A DNA stretch of 64,000 nucleotides from Pseudarcicella hirudinis (GCF_900115665.1 NZ_FOXH01000008.1:124001-188000), one strand, 5' to 3'. Counted from the stretch's first letter, positions 44,580 through 53,711 are shown. The notes: generated by a model from the letters alone, not told the origin. Made by a program: numbers and translations.

Positions 44580-45794
44580 ATGAAAAAACAACAACTTTAC
44601 CTAAAATTCTACTTATTCCTATTTCTTTCCATTTGGATTGCTGGCTGTAGTTCTTCCTCAGATCCGACTCCAACTCCTCAGGGCAATAAATATCTTGTCA
44701 GCAGTACCCTGATTACCAATCTGACGAAAACTCAGATTATTACCAATGCCAATGTCTTTTTTGGCAGTGATCCCACTTTAAATCTGTTCATTCAGGCGGT
44801 TGTGAAAAGTGACCTTAAAGTTTATAAGGTTATTTATAAAACAAAAAATGCCGATAATACAGACATTCAGGCCTCAGGTCTCCTGGTTATTCCTTCCACT
44901 ACGGAAGCAATGCCTTTGATAAGTTACCAGCACGGTACTCAAACTGACGAAACTTTTGCTCCTTCTTACTTCAATTTAAAAAGCACTGATACTCAGGGCG
45001 TCTCACTGATTTCATCCAACAATTTCATCATTTCCTGCCCGGATTATATTGGCTATGGTGTTTCAAAGAATCTTGAACATCCATATCAACACAGAGAAAG
45101 TCTTGCTCAATCAAGTCTGGATATGACAAGGGCTTCTATAGAATTTCTCAAACAGGAAAAAACCTCCTGGAATAACAAACTAATGTTAACCGGATATTCT
45201 GAAGGTGGTTTTGCTACTATGGCTTTGATGAAAAAGATTGAGCAGCAATTTCCAACTGAATTTAGCCTGACTGCAACAACCTGTGGTGCAGGAGGTTATA
45301 ACCTGAGTGCTTTTGTTAAAACCATTCTCAACGAAACTACTCAGGGCGTTTCAGAGTATAACAATTATTATGCCTGGGTACTTAGAACTTACAATAAGAT
45401 TTACGGGCTTAACCGCCAGATGAATGTTTATCTGAAAGAACCGTATGCTACCAGCCTTCAGAATAACGGAATTAATGCAAGTCTTCCGGGAAGTTTCAAT
45501 CTGCTGGTGACTGACAGTTTCAAAAAAGGAATCAATGACGGAACTGATACCCCTTTCATCAATGCCATAAAAGATAATGATACTTTTGACTGGAAACCGT
45601 CTTCTCCCTTACAGTTATATCATGGTTCTGCAGATAAATTGATTTTTTACAGTAATTCTGAATCTACCTATAATGCTATGATTGCTCGCGGAGCCACGAA
45701 TGTGGAGTTGAAAAAAATCGAGGGGAAAGACCATATCGGGTCTATTCAGGATTATTTATTGGGCACTTTTACCTTTTTCTCTTCAAAAAGATAG
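44580..45794 (+). CDS. Secreted lipase-like alpha/beta hydrolase lipoprotein
   Basis: 404 aa. SPII leader ending WIAGC with Cys23 and a PTPTP linker. Alpha/beta hydrolase signature: Ser207 in GYSEGG, a later Asp in YHGSADKLIFY and His in EGKDHIGS. The QHGTQTDE loop and long insertions fit the secretory lipase/prolyl-oligopeptidase-like group. It would be anchored to a membrane facing outward and hydrolyse esters or lipids. Confidence 0.85.
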   Translation: MKKQQLYLKFYLFLFLSIWIAGCSSSSDPTPTPQGNKYLVSSTLITNLTKTQIITNANVFFGSDPTLNLFIQAVVKSDLKVYKVIYKTKNADNTDIQASGLLVIPSTTEAMPLISYQHGTQTDETFAPSYFNLKSTDTQGVSLISSNNFIISCPDYIGYGVSKNLEHPYQHRESLAQSSLDMTRASIEFLKQEKTSWNNKLMLTGYSEGGFATMALMKKIEQQFPTEFSLTATTCGAGGYNLSAFVKTILNETTQGVSEYNNYYAWVLRTYNKIYGLNRQMNVYLKEPYATSLQNNGINASLPGSFNLLVTDSFKKGINDGTDTPFINAIKDNDTFDWKPSSPLQLYHGSADKLIFYSNSESTYNAMIARGATNVELKKIEGKDHIGSIQDYLLGTFTFFSSKR

Positions 45795-45852
45795 AAAATC
45801 CTTAAAATATTTCCCTTTTTCAGAAAAAACTATAAAATTTTGAATAACAGAG

Positions 45853-45881
45853 CCCTGACAGCTATTTGAACGCTGTCAGGG
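45853..45881 (+). terminator. Terminator of the hydrolase gene
   Basis: 10-bp perfect stem CCCTGACAGC/GCTGTCAGGG (45853-45862, 45872-45881), 9-base loop, then a T6 run. Confidence 0.95.
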
Positions 45882-45928
45882 ATTTTTTATATTTGCATTA
45901 ATAAATCAATAATTTTCATTTTTTGCTG

Positions 45929-46300
45929 ATGCAGCTTTCCCTTATCTCAGTTATGCCGGAGTTAGAAAAGAAGGTCTTCCTGGACGTTTTTGCGAAGGTA
46001 TGCTATGACGGGCGCTTAAGTAAACCTCATTTGAAAACTATTGAAGGACAACATATTCCTGCCGATCTGAAGGTTGGCTGTCCTGCTAAAATTCTTCTGA
46101 ATTTTCCGGAAGGAACGATCTACAAACTGGATGCCAGGCTTATTCAGAAAAATGGCAGAAGACCCTATTTTCTGACGATCAGCCATAAAAGAATCCAAAG
46201 AGCCATAGAGTTTTTCGAATATAATCTACAGTTACAAAAAGGTATCAGGCCAGAGCTGAAAGCTAAAAAATCTGTAAGTTTTGAGAAAAATAAAAAATAA
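45929..46300 (+). CDS. Small hypothetical protein
   Basis: 123 aa from ATG 45929, basic, cytoplasmic. The phrase HIPADLKVGCPAKILLNFPEG and the ISHKRIQRA helix do not match a family I know. A Lys-rich tail suggests nucleic-acid contact. Converges on the deacetylase gene with eight bases between stops. Confidence 0.55.
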   Translation: MQLSLISVMPELEKKVFLDVFAKVCYDGRLSKPHLKTIEGQHIPADLKVGCPAKILLNFPEGTIYKLDARLIQKNGRRPYFLTISHKRIQRAIEFFEYNLQLQKGIRPELKAKKSVSFEKNKK

Positions 46301-46308
46301 CATCCTTT

Positions 46309-47211
46309 TCAGAAAAACATGCGTTCGGCAAGTCTGAATGTATTGCAATGGGCATTTACTATATCTGCAATTCTCGGTGAATATCCTCCTCCCATAGATA
46401 CCACAATCGGTAATCCGAAAAGTTTAGCCTGCTCAAATACAAACTCATCTCTGCTATAACATCCTTGTGTTGAAACATTTAACTTTCCTAATTTATCAGT
46501 CGATAAAATATCCACCCCTGAGATGTAAAACAGAAAATCAGGTCGATGTCTGACGATCAGGGCCGGTAAAGTCTGATAAAGTATTGATAAATATTCTTCA
46601 TCGGCTGTATAAGTCGCAAGGGCAATATCCAGATCAGATTGTTCTTTTTTCATCGGATAATTTTCTGAACCATGCATGGAAAATGTAAAAACTCTCGGTT
46701 CATTTCTGAAAATCTCAGCCGTGCCGTTGCCCTGATGTACGTCCAGATCAATTATTAAAATTCTTTCAGACAGCTTATTATCCAGCAAATAGTTGGCTGC
46801 TACCGCCACATCATTCAGTAAACAAAATCCCTCTCCTTTATTACTGTAAGCATGATGCGTTCCCCCCGCTACATTCATAGCTATTTTGTTTTCAAAGGCG
46901 AAATGGCAGCTATCAATTGTGCCCTGAGTGATAACAGTTTCCCTTTCTACGAGTTTCTGCGTAAGTGGAAAACCTATTTTTCTAACCATTTTAGGGTCAA
47001 CAGAAAGGTTTTTCAGATCATTCCAGTAAGAAAGGCTATGTGTTCTCAGAATCCATTTTTCTTCGACCGCTTCAGGGTAAAAGAAATTGGCAGCCGTGCA
47101 GGTTCCTTCATGTAGTAATTGTTCCGGAATCAGTTCATATTTTATCATCGGAAACCGATGACCTTCAGGCAATGGGTGCTGATATATAGGCGAATAGGCA
47201 ATTTTTAACAT
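46309..47211 (-). CDS. Histone-deacetylase-family (AcuC/class II-like) hydrolase
   Basis: 300 aa. Zn ligands by pattern: Asp157 and His159 in DLDVHQGNGT, and Asp234 in SGVDILSTDKLG. The catalytic dyad is HH at 119-120 in GGTHHAY, and MGGGYS carries the Tyr that usually polarises the carbonyl. Bacterial members deacetylate acetoin-pathway enzymes, polyamines or short acetylated substrates. It is a single gene, next to the deoxysugar cluster but unlikely to belong to it. Confidence 0.88.
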   Translation of the reverse strand: MLKIAYSPIYQHPLPEGHRFPMIKYELIPEQLLHEGTCTAANFFYPEAVEEKWILRTHSLSYWNDLKNLSVDPKMVRKIGFPLTQKLVERETVITQGTIDSCHFAFENKIAMNVAGGTHHAYSNKGEGFCLLNDVAVAANYLLDNKLSERILIIDLDVHQGNGTAEIFRNEPRVFTFSMHGSENYPMKKEQSDLDIALATYTADEEYLSILYQTLPALIVRHRPDFLFYISGVDILSTDKLGKLNVSTQGCYSRDEFVFEQAKLFGLPIVVSMGGGYSPRIADIVNAHCNTFRLAERMFF

Positions 47212-47282
47212 TTAAAACACAAACGATATTGAGTAAAATCATTTACAAATTAAGGAAGGTTCCCTTTTTCCTGAACAAAAAT

Positions 47283-47313
47283 AAAACCCACAAGGTTTTC
47301 CCTGTGGGTTTAT
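47283..47313 (-). terminator. Terminator of the deoxysugar cluster
   Basis: Stem AAACCCACA/TGTGGGTTT (47284-47292, 47303-47311) with an extra GG/CC after a bulge, T4 in the loop; 21 bases after the stop at 47334. Confidence 0.8.
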
Positions 47314-47333
47314 AACATAAAGATTTTTAGTTT

Positions 47334-48116
47334 TTACAACAAAGCTCTGTCCAGGTGAACATAACCACCGTCCACATGAATCAGTTGTCCGGTAGTATGG
47401 CTTGAACGTTTTGACATCAAAAAGGCCACCATATTGGCAATTTCTTCTGAGGTTGTCATACGATTTCCCAAAGGAATTTTGCTGTTAATCTTCGCCAATG
47501 CTTCCTCCGGATCAGGAAGTGTTTTAATCCAGCGGTCATACAAAGGCGTGTAACATTCAGCCACAATGAGGGCATTTACCCTGATACCATATTTCAGTAG
47601 TTCCACCGCCCATTCACGTGTAAGTGCATTTCTGCCTCCGTTGGCTGCTGCATAGGCAGAAGTTCCTCCTTGTCCGGTTTCAGCCGTTTTCGACCCGATA
47701 TTAAGAATTACACCTTTTGTTTCTTTCAGATAAGGTAAGGCATAATGGGCCAAAAGATAATAATGAATGAGATTGCTGTGCAAAGAAGCCATAAAACGTT
47801 CATAATCTCCGCTCTCCAAACCTACTCCGTCATTTACTCCGGCATTATTAACCAGCCCGTCAATCCTTCCGAATGTTTTTACAATCTCATCAATCGCTTT
47901 TTTACATTCTTCAGGCCTTGTTAATTCTGCCACAAAAGAAAAAGCTTGTCCTCCGGTAGCATGGATTTTAGCAATTGCCAGTTCATTATCCTCTCCGCTT
48001 CTTCCAACTATTGCAACCATCGCTCCTTCGGTGGCAAGTACCTGAGAAATTCCTTCACCAATACCTTTAGCTCCGCCTGTAACGATTATTACTTTTTCTT
48101 TAAGTCCTAAATTCAT
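47334..48116 (-). CDS. SDR family sugar dehydrogenase (L-fucose/L-rhamnose type), variant active site
   Basis: 260 aa, cytoplasmic. Intact SDR features: TGGAKGIG (13-20), NNAG, Ser142 and Tyr155. The catalytic Lys of the YxxxK pair is replaced: the sequence reads YAAANGG, so Asn159 sits where Lys should be. By cluster context it would oxidise a 6-deoxyhexose to its lactone with NAD(P)+, the first step of the non-phosphorylative route. It is 42 bases after the lactonase gene and last in the run. Sugar identity is inferred only from the gene set. Confidence 0.75.
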   Translation of the reverse strand: MNLGLKEKVIIVTGGAKGIGEGISQVLATEGAMVAIVGRSGEDNELAIAKIHATGGQAFSFVAELTRPEECKKAIDEIVKTFGRIDGLVNNAGVNDGVGLESGDYERFMASLHSNLIHYYLLAHYALPYLKETKGVILNIGSKTAETGQGGTSAYAAANGGRNALTREWAVELLKYGIRVNALIVAECYTPLYDRWIKTLPDPEEALAKINSKIPLGNRMTTSEEIANMVAFLMSKRSSHTTGQLIHVDGGYVHLDRALL

Positions 48117-48158
48117 ATAATTTTAGTTATTTGATGCTCTATTAAAACATCTTCAATG

Positions 48159-48992
48159 TTAGAGATTGTAAAATCTTACTGCATTTTCACCCAGAATCTT
48201 TGCCTTTTCAGAAGCAGATAATTTACTGATATAATTGTCAATTACAGCAAGCATTTTTTCATAACTGCCTGCCACCAGACAAACCGGATAATCAGAACCA
48301 AACATCAGACGATCTGTTCCGAATGCTTCAAAAACCACATCCAGGTATCCCCGAAGATCTTCTTCTTTCCAGTTTTGCCAGTCAGCCTCCGTAATCATAC
48401 CAGAGAGCTTGCAGTTTACATTTTCGTAAAGCGCCAGTTTCCTGATTTCCTTACGCCATTCATTGATTTCAGTGCCTTTTATATCAGGTTTTCCGATATG
48501 ATCCAGAACAAACTTCTGATCCGGAAACAGTTTTGCAAACTGTATACTTTGAGCTAACTGATGATAATAAATAAGAATATCATAAGTAAAGTCATAAGCT
48601 CCCAATTCTGTAATGCCTCTTCTGAAATCAGGTTTCAGCATAAATTCCGGATCTTTTTCTCCCTGAACCACGTGTCTGAAACCTTTTACGTTTTCGAATT
48701 GTGAAAAATATTCCAGTCTTTCGTAAATATCATTACTCTTCAAATCAACCCAGCCAACCACACCTTTGATAAAGTCATTGCTTTCTGCCAGAGCCAGCAG
48801 AAATTCCGTTTCACTTTCAGACTGACTTGCCTGAACAGCTACACAGCCATCAAAACCATTGGCTTTGAGAACTTCCAGAGAACCCTCCGGTAAAAAGTTC
48901 TTCTGTATAACAGCCATATCATCAGTAATCCAGGAATCTCTGACCGGATCAAATTGCCAGAAATGCTGATGAGCATCTATTTTTAGTGCCAT
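48159..48992 (-). CDS. Amidohydrolase 2 family lactonase (L-fucono/rhamnono-lactonase type)
   Basis: 277 aa. Opening DAHQHFWQFDP holds the HxH metal pair (His8, His10); MFGSDYPVC is the C-terminal box with its Asp. The family hydrolyses sugar 1,5- or 1,4-lactones, here the aldonolactone formed by the SDR, giving L-fuconate or L-rhamnonate. 46 bases downstream of the FAH gene. Fits the second step of the pathway. Confidence 0.85.
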   Translation of the reverse strand: MALKIDAHQHFWQFDPVRDSWITDDMAVIQKNFLPEGSLEVLKANGFDGCVAVQASQSESETEFLLALAESNDFIKGVVGWVDLKSNDIYERLEYFSQFENVKGFRHVVQGEKDPEFMLKPDFRRGITELGAYDFTYDILIYYHQLAQSIQFAKLFPDQKFVLDHIGKPDIKGTEINEWRKEIRKLALYENVNCKLSGMITEADWQNWKEEDLRGYLDVVFEAFGTDRLMFGSDYPVCLVAGSYEKMLAVIDNYISKLSASEKAKILGENAVRFYNL

Positions 48993-49038
48993 AAATTATG
49001 CCTTTTTATCTCAGAAACACATTTATCCTGAAAGCAAA

Positions 49039-49896
49039 TTATAAGGCTTTCCAGTTTTTTGCAGTTTGTTTTTGCGTTCCCAGACCTTCGATTCCTAATT
49101 CAACCACATCACCTTCTTTCAGATAAATCGGTGGTTTGAAACCCAGACCTACGCCCGGAGGTGTTCCTGTTGAGATAACATCGCCCGGAAGTAAAGTCAT
49201 GAAATGACTTAAATAAGATACCAGGGCAGGAATCTTGAAAATCAATTGATCGGTATTACTGTTCTGGAAAGTTTTTCCATTTACGGTTAACCACATTTTC
49301 AGGTTATTCACGTCAGCTACTTCATCCTGTGTTGCAAGAATTGGTCCGAGCGGAGCAAAAGTATCATTACTTTTTCCTTTACTCCAGTTACCTCCTCTTT
49401 CCAACTGAAATTCACGCTCTGAATAATCATTATGCAGGCAATAACCCGCTACATAATCGAGCGCATCAGCCTCCTCTACATATTGCGCTTTTTTCCCGAT
49501 AACTACCGCAAGTTCCACTTCCCAGTCAGTTTTCTGAGAATTTTTAGGAATAATAACTTCTTCGAAAGGCCCTGTTAAAGCAGTAGTAGCTTTGAAGAAA
49601 ATGATCGGTTCTTTAGGAATTTCAGCACCCGTCTCACGGGCATGATCTGCGAAGTTCAAACCAATACAAACAATTTTTGAAGGACGGGCTACACAAGAAG
49701 CGATTCTTGCACCAGCCGGAATTTCTGATAATTCTGCCTGCTTTTCAGCCAGAATTTCAGCCAGTTTTGTTAAGCCGTTTTCAGCAAAAAACGTCTCATT
49801 ATAATCATTTACAAAAGCAGAAACGTCATACCATTTCTCATTTACTACGACGCCCGGTTTTTCATTACCAATCTCACCAAATCTGAATAACTTCAT
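49039..49896 (-). CDS. Fumarylacetoacetate-hydrolase family protein (diketo-deoxyaldonate hydrolase)
   Basis: 285 aa. N-terminal half is small; the FAH core has GLNFADHARETG, metal ligands in WEVELAVVIG and YCLHNDYSER, and the GPILATQDE strand with the TGTPPGVG loop. In the oxidative deoxysugar pathway this enzyme cleaves the 2,4-diketo-3-deoxy acid to pyruvate plus L-lactate. Lies between the lactonase and the SGNH hydrolase genes. Confidence 0.9.
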   Translation of the reverse strand: MKLFRFGEIGNEKPGVVVNEKWYDVSAFVNDYNETFFAENGLTKLAEILAEKQAELSEIPAGARIASCVARPSKIVCIGLNFADHARETGAEIPKEPIIFFKATTALTGPFEEVIIPKNSQKTDWEVELAVVIGKKAQYVEEADALDYVAGYCLHNDYSEREFQLERGGNWSKGKSNDTFAPLGPILATQDEVADVNNLKMWLTVNGKTFQNSNTDQLIFKIPALVSYLSHFMTLLPGDVISTGTPPGVGLGFKPPIYLKEGDVVELGIEGLGTQKQTAKNWKAL

Positions 49897-49966
49897 AATT
49901 ATTTCGGTACTAATGTTAAAAAATTCGTTTTATTAATCATCTCCGGAAATACTTCCGGAATTCAGC

Positions 49967-50635
49967 TTATTTCGTTAAAACACTCAGCATTTTTTCAGCC
50001 ACAAACTGGTTGCCCAATTCATTCAAATGCACTCTGTCGGTAGTCAGGATACCTTTTTCCTTATTTTCCTTGTTGTTTTCAAGGTTGTAGGCAAGGAACT
50101 CTTTTCTCAGGTCAACTATCGGGCAATTCATTTTTCCTGCTACATTTCTGATCGTTTGTGAGAATAAATTTAAATCTCCGTCAGAATCATTACTGAAATC
50201 TGTTCGCTCACCGATACAGGCAGGTGTACAAACAATTACCTTGATGTTATTGGTCTGAAACTTTTTGATAAGCGCTACATAAAACTTTTCAAACTTATCG
50301 ATATCAGTTCCGGTAAGGCTGGTTCTTTTATGCCATACATCATTTACTCCTACATAAATTACCACCACATCCGGTTTTTTGCTTAACACATCATCTTCAA
50401 GACGCAGGTATAAATCATATACTTTATTTCCTCCTATTCCGGCACCAATCAATTCATATTTATCTTTTGCAGCCTGGCTTTCAAGAATCTGTTTCATTTT
50501 GGTGATATATCCTGTTGGTCCAACACCAGCCTGTGTGATAGAATCCCCAAAAAATATTACTCTTATTGGTTTATCCTGTTTCATAGCAATACTAAAAAAT
50601 GCAAGGCAGCTGAATACAAATAATCTGATTTTCAT
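49967..50635 (-). CDS. Exported SGNH/GDSL esterase
   Basis: 222 aa with a signal peptide (about 1-18). SGNH blocks: FFGDSITQAG with Ser32, GIGGNKVYD (block II), VGVNDVWH (block III) and the Asp-His pair in DRVHLNELGN (block V). Likely a periplasmic esterase such as an acetyl xylan or carbohydrate esterase. It stands inside the deoxysugar cluster, so it may free O-acetylated substrates, but it is not a pathway step. Confidence 0.88.
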   Translation of the reverse strand: MKIRLFVFSCLAFFSIAMKQDKPIRVIFFGDSITQAGVGPTGYITKMKQILESQAAKDKYELIGAGIGGNKVYDLYLRLEDDVLSKKPDVVVIYVGVNDVWHKRTSLTGTDIDKFEKFYVALIKKFQTNNIKVIVCTPACIGERTDFSNDSDGDLNLFSQTIRNVAGKMNCPIVDLRKEFLAYNLENNKENKEKGILTTDRVHLNELGNQFVAEKMLSVLTK

Positions 50636-50695
50636 AGTTCGGGATAATTAAGGTTTGTATCGTTGAAATTGGTTAAACAGACAAAGTTTCCTCTC

Positions 50696-50800
50696 TTCCT
50701 CACTTGCGCCGGCTATCATTTGTGAGGAAATAAACAATAGCAGCCTTTTTCGTTTATGACGTAATTGAAAATACACGAACAAACTAACGTTTATGAGGAC
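50696..50800. promoter_or_regulatory. Operator-like region inside the deoxysugar cluster
   Basis: Within a 215-base gap between SGNH and SDR genes. TTCCTCAC (50696-50703) inverted with GTGAGGAA (50722-50729), 18 bases apart; CGTTTATGAC (50751-50760) and CGTTTATGAG (50788-50797) are near-direct repeats. Suggests a separate promoter for the downstream four genes and binding by a sugar regulator. No -7 box of full consensus seen. Confidence 0.35.
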
Positions 50801-50850
50801 ACAAACGAGGACAGCGATGGCACAGAAATTTTAATGTTTCAGTACAGCTG

Positions 50851-51615
50851 TTAACTGTTCAATTTGATAAAACCGCCATCAATAGGGTAATCAGAACCTG
50901 TAATGAAGCCGGCTTCATCTGAACATAAATATAAAGCAAGGTTTGCTATTTCTTCAGGCTTTGCCATACGGCCGATCGGCTGGGTGGCTGAAAGTTTTGC
51001 AAACATTTCTTCCTGATTATCAGGGTAATTTTTGGCAATAAATCCATCAACAAATGGCGTATGAACCCTTGCCGGAGAAATGCAATTGCAGCGGATATTC
51101 TGCTTAACATAGTCTTTCGCCACTGAAAATGTCATGGTAAGTACTGCTCCTTTTGACATTGAATAGGCAAAACGATCTGATAGCCCGACTGAAGAGGCGA
51201 TGGAAGCCATATTCAGAATTACACCGCCGTCATTAGCTTTCATTAATGGAATAGCTGCGGAAAGGCAATTATAAACACCTTTCACATTCACATTAAAAAC
51301 TTTATCAAAATCAGCCTCTGGGGTATTCTCAAGATTGCCGACATGGGCAATTCCTGCATTATTAATCAAAATATCAACTTTGCCTATTTTAGCAAAAACC
51401 TCTTTCACTTGTGCCTGATCTGCCACGTTACATGAAAATGCCTGTGCTTTTCCTCCTGCGGCCAGAATCTCTTCCACAGCATTTTGTGCAGCACTTTCAT
51501 TCAATTCCAGAATAGTTACAGAAGCTCCCTGTCTGGCAAAAAGCACTGAAATAGCCCGGCCAATTCCGGAGCCTCCTCCGGTAATTACGGTACTTTTATT
51601 ATCTAATGCGAACAT
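50851..51615 (-). CDS. SDR family dehydrogenase (2-keto-3-deoxy-aldonate 4-dehydrogenase type)
   Basis: 254 aa from ATG 51615 (an in-frame TTG at 51636). Normal SDR active site: TGGGSGIG, NNAG, Ser138 in NMASIA, and Tyr151/Lys155 in YSMSK. In the L-fucose or L-rhamnose oxidative route an SDR oxidises the 2-keto-3-deoxy acid at C4, giving the 2,4-diketo acid for the FAH enzyme. Unlike the other cluster SDR, its catalytic Lys is intact. Confidence 0.85.
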   Translation of the reverse strand: MFALDNKSTVITGGGSGIGRAISVLFARQGASVTILELNESAAQNAVEEILAAGGKAQAFSCNVADQAQVKEVFAKIGKVDILINNAGIAHVGNLENTPEADFDKVFNVNVKGVYNCLSAAIPLMKANDGGVILNMASIASSVGLSDRFAYSMSKGAVLTMTFSVAKDYVKQNIRCNCISPARVHTPFVDGFIAKNYPDNQEEMFAKLSATQPIGRMAKPEEIANLALYLCSDEAGFITGSDYPIDGGFIKLNS

Positions 51616-51685
51616 ATTTTTTATATTTAAAAGCAAAGAAAACTCTTTTTAATATTTACCTGTAAAATTATCAGGTTCCCGGAAA

Positions 51686-53344
51686 TCATAAAGAAACCCC
51701 TCTTCTCCAGAACATAAAGTCATCCTGGCCTAATAGCATCGCTTTTGTCTGATATTCTCCTGAAGCCAGTCCGATAATATACTCTAAAACCTCTTCTCCC
51801 ATCTGTTCTACTGTTTTCTCTCCGGAAATAATTCCGCCACAATCAATATCGATGATTTCAGGCAATTTTTCTGCCAGTTTGGTATTGGTTGACAACTTCA
51901 CCATCGGAGAAACAGGATTTCCTGTCGGTGTTCCCAATCCGGTAGTAAAAAGCTGAATGGTAGCACCAGAACCGGCCATTCCTGTGGTTGCCAATACATC
52001 ATTTCCAGGCGTACAAACCAGATTCAATCCTTTATGCGTAGCATATTGCCCATAACCTAAAGTATCTTCCACCGGAGAAGTCCCGGCTTTTTTGGCTGCA
52101 CCTGCCGACTTGATAGCATCTGTAATTAAACCGTCTTTGATATTTCCCGGAGAAGGGTTCATGTCGAACCCGGCTCCTACAGCTTCAGCACGTCTGGCGT
52201 ATTCAGTCATCAGATAACCAAATTTATCAGCAACCTCTGCAGTAACTGACCTGTTTTGCAATTCCTGCTCTACCCCGCATAATTCCGGAAACTCTGCAAT
52301 CATTACCGTTCCGCCCAAAGCGACAATCAAATCTGCGGTATGGCCTATGGCCGGATTAGCAGAAATACCGGAAAAACCGTCAGAACCTCCGCATTTTACC
52401 CCTACTCTCAATTTGCTTAGCGGTGCAGGTTTGCGTTCATTTTTATCAATATCAATTAAACCTAAAAAGGTCTGACGAATTGCTTCTGAAAGCATGGCAG
52501 ACTCACCGCTTCCCGTATCCTGCTGTTGCTCAAATACATATAAAGGTTTTTGAAAGTCCGCATCCTTTTCGCTGATAGCCTTTCTGAATAAATCCACCTG
52601 TGAATGCTGACAGCCCAGGCTCAGTACAGTCACTCCGGCAACATTGGGATTCACACAATATCCGGCTAAAAGTTTTACCAGATTTTCAGAGTCCTCACGA
52701 TTTTCACCACAGCCACTTTCGTGAATCAAAAACTTGATACCATCGATATTTTTAAAAACTCTTTGCTGTTTGTAGTCAGATTTCTGTTGCTGAAACTGAA
52801 AAGATTTCAAAGCATCAATTCCGGCTCCTTTCTGGTATAATTCCAATAAAGTCGAAACCTGATCCCGATATACTTCCGGTTGCGCGTAACCCAGTTCTTT
52901 CAGGAAAGCATCTTTCAGAATATTGATATTTCTATTCTCACAAAAAACCAATGGTATCACCAGCCAATAGTTCTGCGTTCCTACCTGGCCATCTGCACGG
53001 TAATAACCATTAAAGGTTCTGTCTTTCCATTTTGAAACATCCGGCGCAGTCCAGGTATAATCCTTTAATTTACCTTTAAATGTATCAGAAGCGTGTTTGA
53101 GATTAAATGTATGTATCAGACCGCCTTTTGGAATATCCGACTGCGCTTTTCCCACCAGTACCCCGTACATAATAGCCTCTTCCCCTTTTTCCAAATGTGT
53201 AGTAGTGAACTTATGCTTGGCGGTAATGTCGTCCTGTAAAATAATGGTATCACCTTTAAAGTTAATTTCTTGCCCTTTTTTCAGATCAGTTAATGCAACT
53301 AAGAGGTTATCTTCAGGATTAATTTGTAAAAATAGTTGTTTCAC
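51686..53344 (-). CDS. UxaA/altronate dehydratase-family sugar-acid dehydratase
   Basis: 552 aa. N-terminal SAF-type domain (about 1-95) plus the UxaA (GD_AH_C) catalytic region: GCGENREDSENLVKLLAGY, LGCQHSQ and VGVKCGGSDGFSGISANPA, all rich in conserved Cys for iron binding. Members dehydrate altronate, galactarate or related acids. Here it probably acts on the deoxyaldonate (fuconate or rhamnonate), where Gram-negative pathways often use an enolase-type enzyme. First gene of the cluster transcription direction. Confidence 0.82.
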   Translation of the reverse strand: MKQLFLQINPEDNLLVALTDLKKGQEINFKGDTIILQDDITAKHKFTTTHLEKGEEAIMYGVLVGKAQSDIPKGGLIHTFNLKHASDTFKGKLKDYTWTAPDVSKWKDRTFNGYYRADGQVGTQNYWLVIPLVFCENRNINILKDAFLKELGYAQPEVYRDQVSTLLELYQKGAGIDALKSFQFQQQKSDYKQQRVFKNIDGIKFLIHESGCGENREDSENLVKLLAGYCVNPNVAGVTVLSLGCQHSQVDLFRKAISEKDADFQKPLYVFEQQQDTGSGESAMLSEAIRQTFLGLIDIDKNERKPAPLSKLRVGVKCGGSDGFSGISANPAIGHTADLIVALGGTVMIAEFPELCGVEQELQNRSVTAEVADKFGYLMTEYARRAEAVGAGFDMNPSPGNIKDGLITDAIKSAGAAKKAGTSPVEDTLGYGQYATHKGLNLVCTPGNDVLATTGMAGSGATIQLFTTGLGTPTGNPVSPMVKLSTNTKLAEKLPEIIDIDCGGIISGEKTVEQMGEEVLEYIIGLASGEYQTKAMLLGQDDFMFWRRGVSL

Positions 53345-53711
53345 AATGAATATGTATTTGGATATTATTAATTGGAATCTAATTACAGGATAAAGACAAT
53401 TCGTAAAAATTAATACCCAAATTTAACCTAAAGATTTTGAAAAAAATCATAGACTGCCGGGTTGAATCTATTGCAAATGCAATGGATTGCACAAAATTAC
53501 CTGCAAACGAAATTCAGTATTTCATTTACTACTGAACATTACAGCATAAGCAGGGAAATAAGCCATTACGATTTAGTGTTGGAACTCTCAGATAGACAGG
53601 CATTCAGCCATTTTCTTTTCTTTAATGGCTGAAATTATAGCAAATGAGACTTCAAATATGATTGCTGAGAAGACATTCAGGAGGTCAGGATGAGGCAATT
53701 GTCAATAAAAA
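53345..53711. promoter_or_regulatory. Promoter region of the deoxysugar cluster
   Basis: No ORF. TTGCA-AA-TGCAA palindrome (53471-53482) followed by GGATTGCAC, an operator-like shape. Minus-strand -7 boxes CAAATTTA (53418-53425) and CAAAATTA (53492-53499) fit TAnnTTTG, without ideal -33 elements. A second inverted repeat TTCAGCCATT/AATGGCTGAA lies at 53603-53612 and 53624-53633. Confidence 0.45.
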
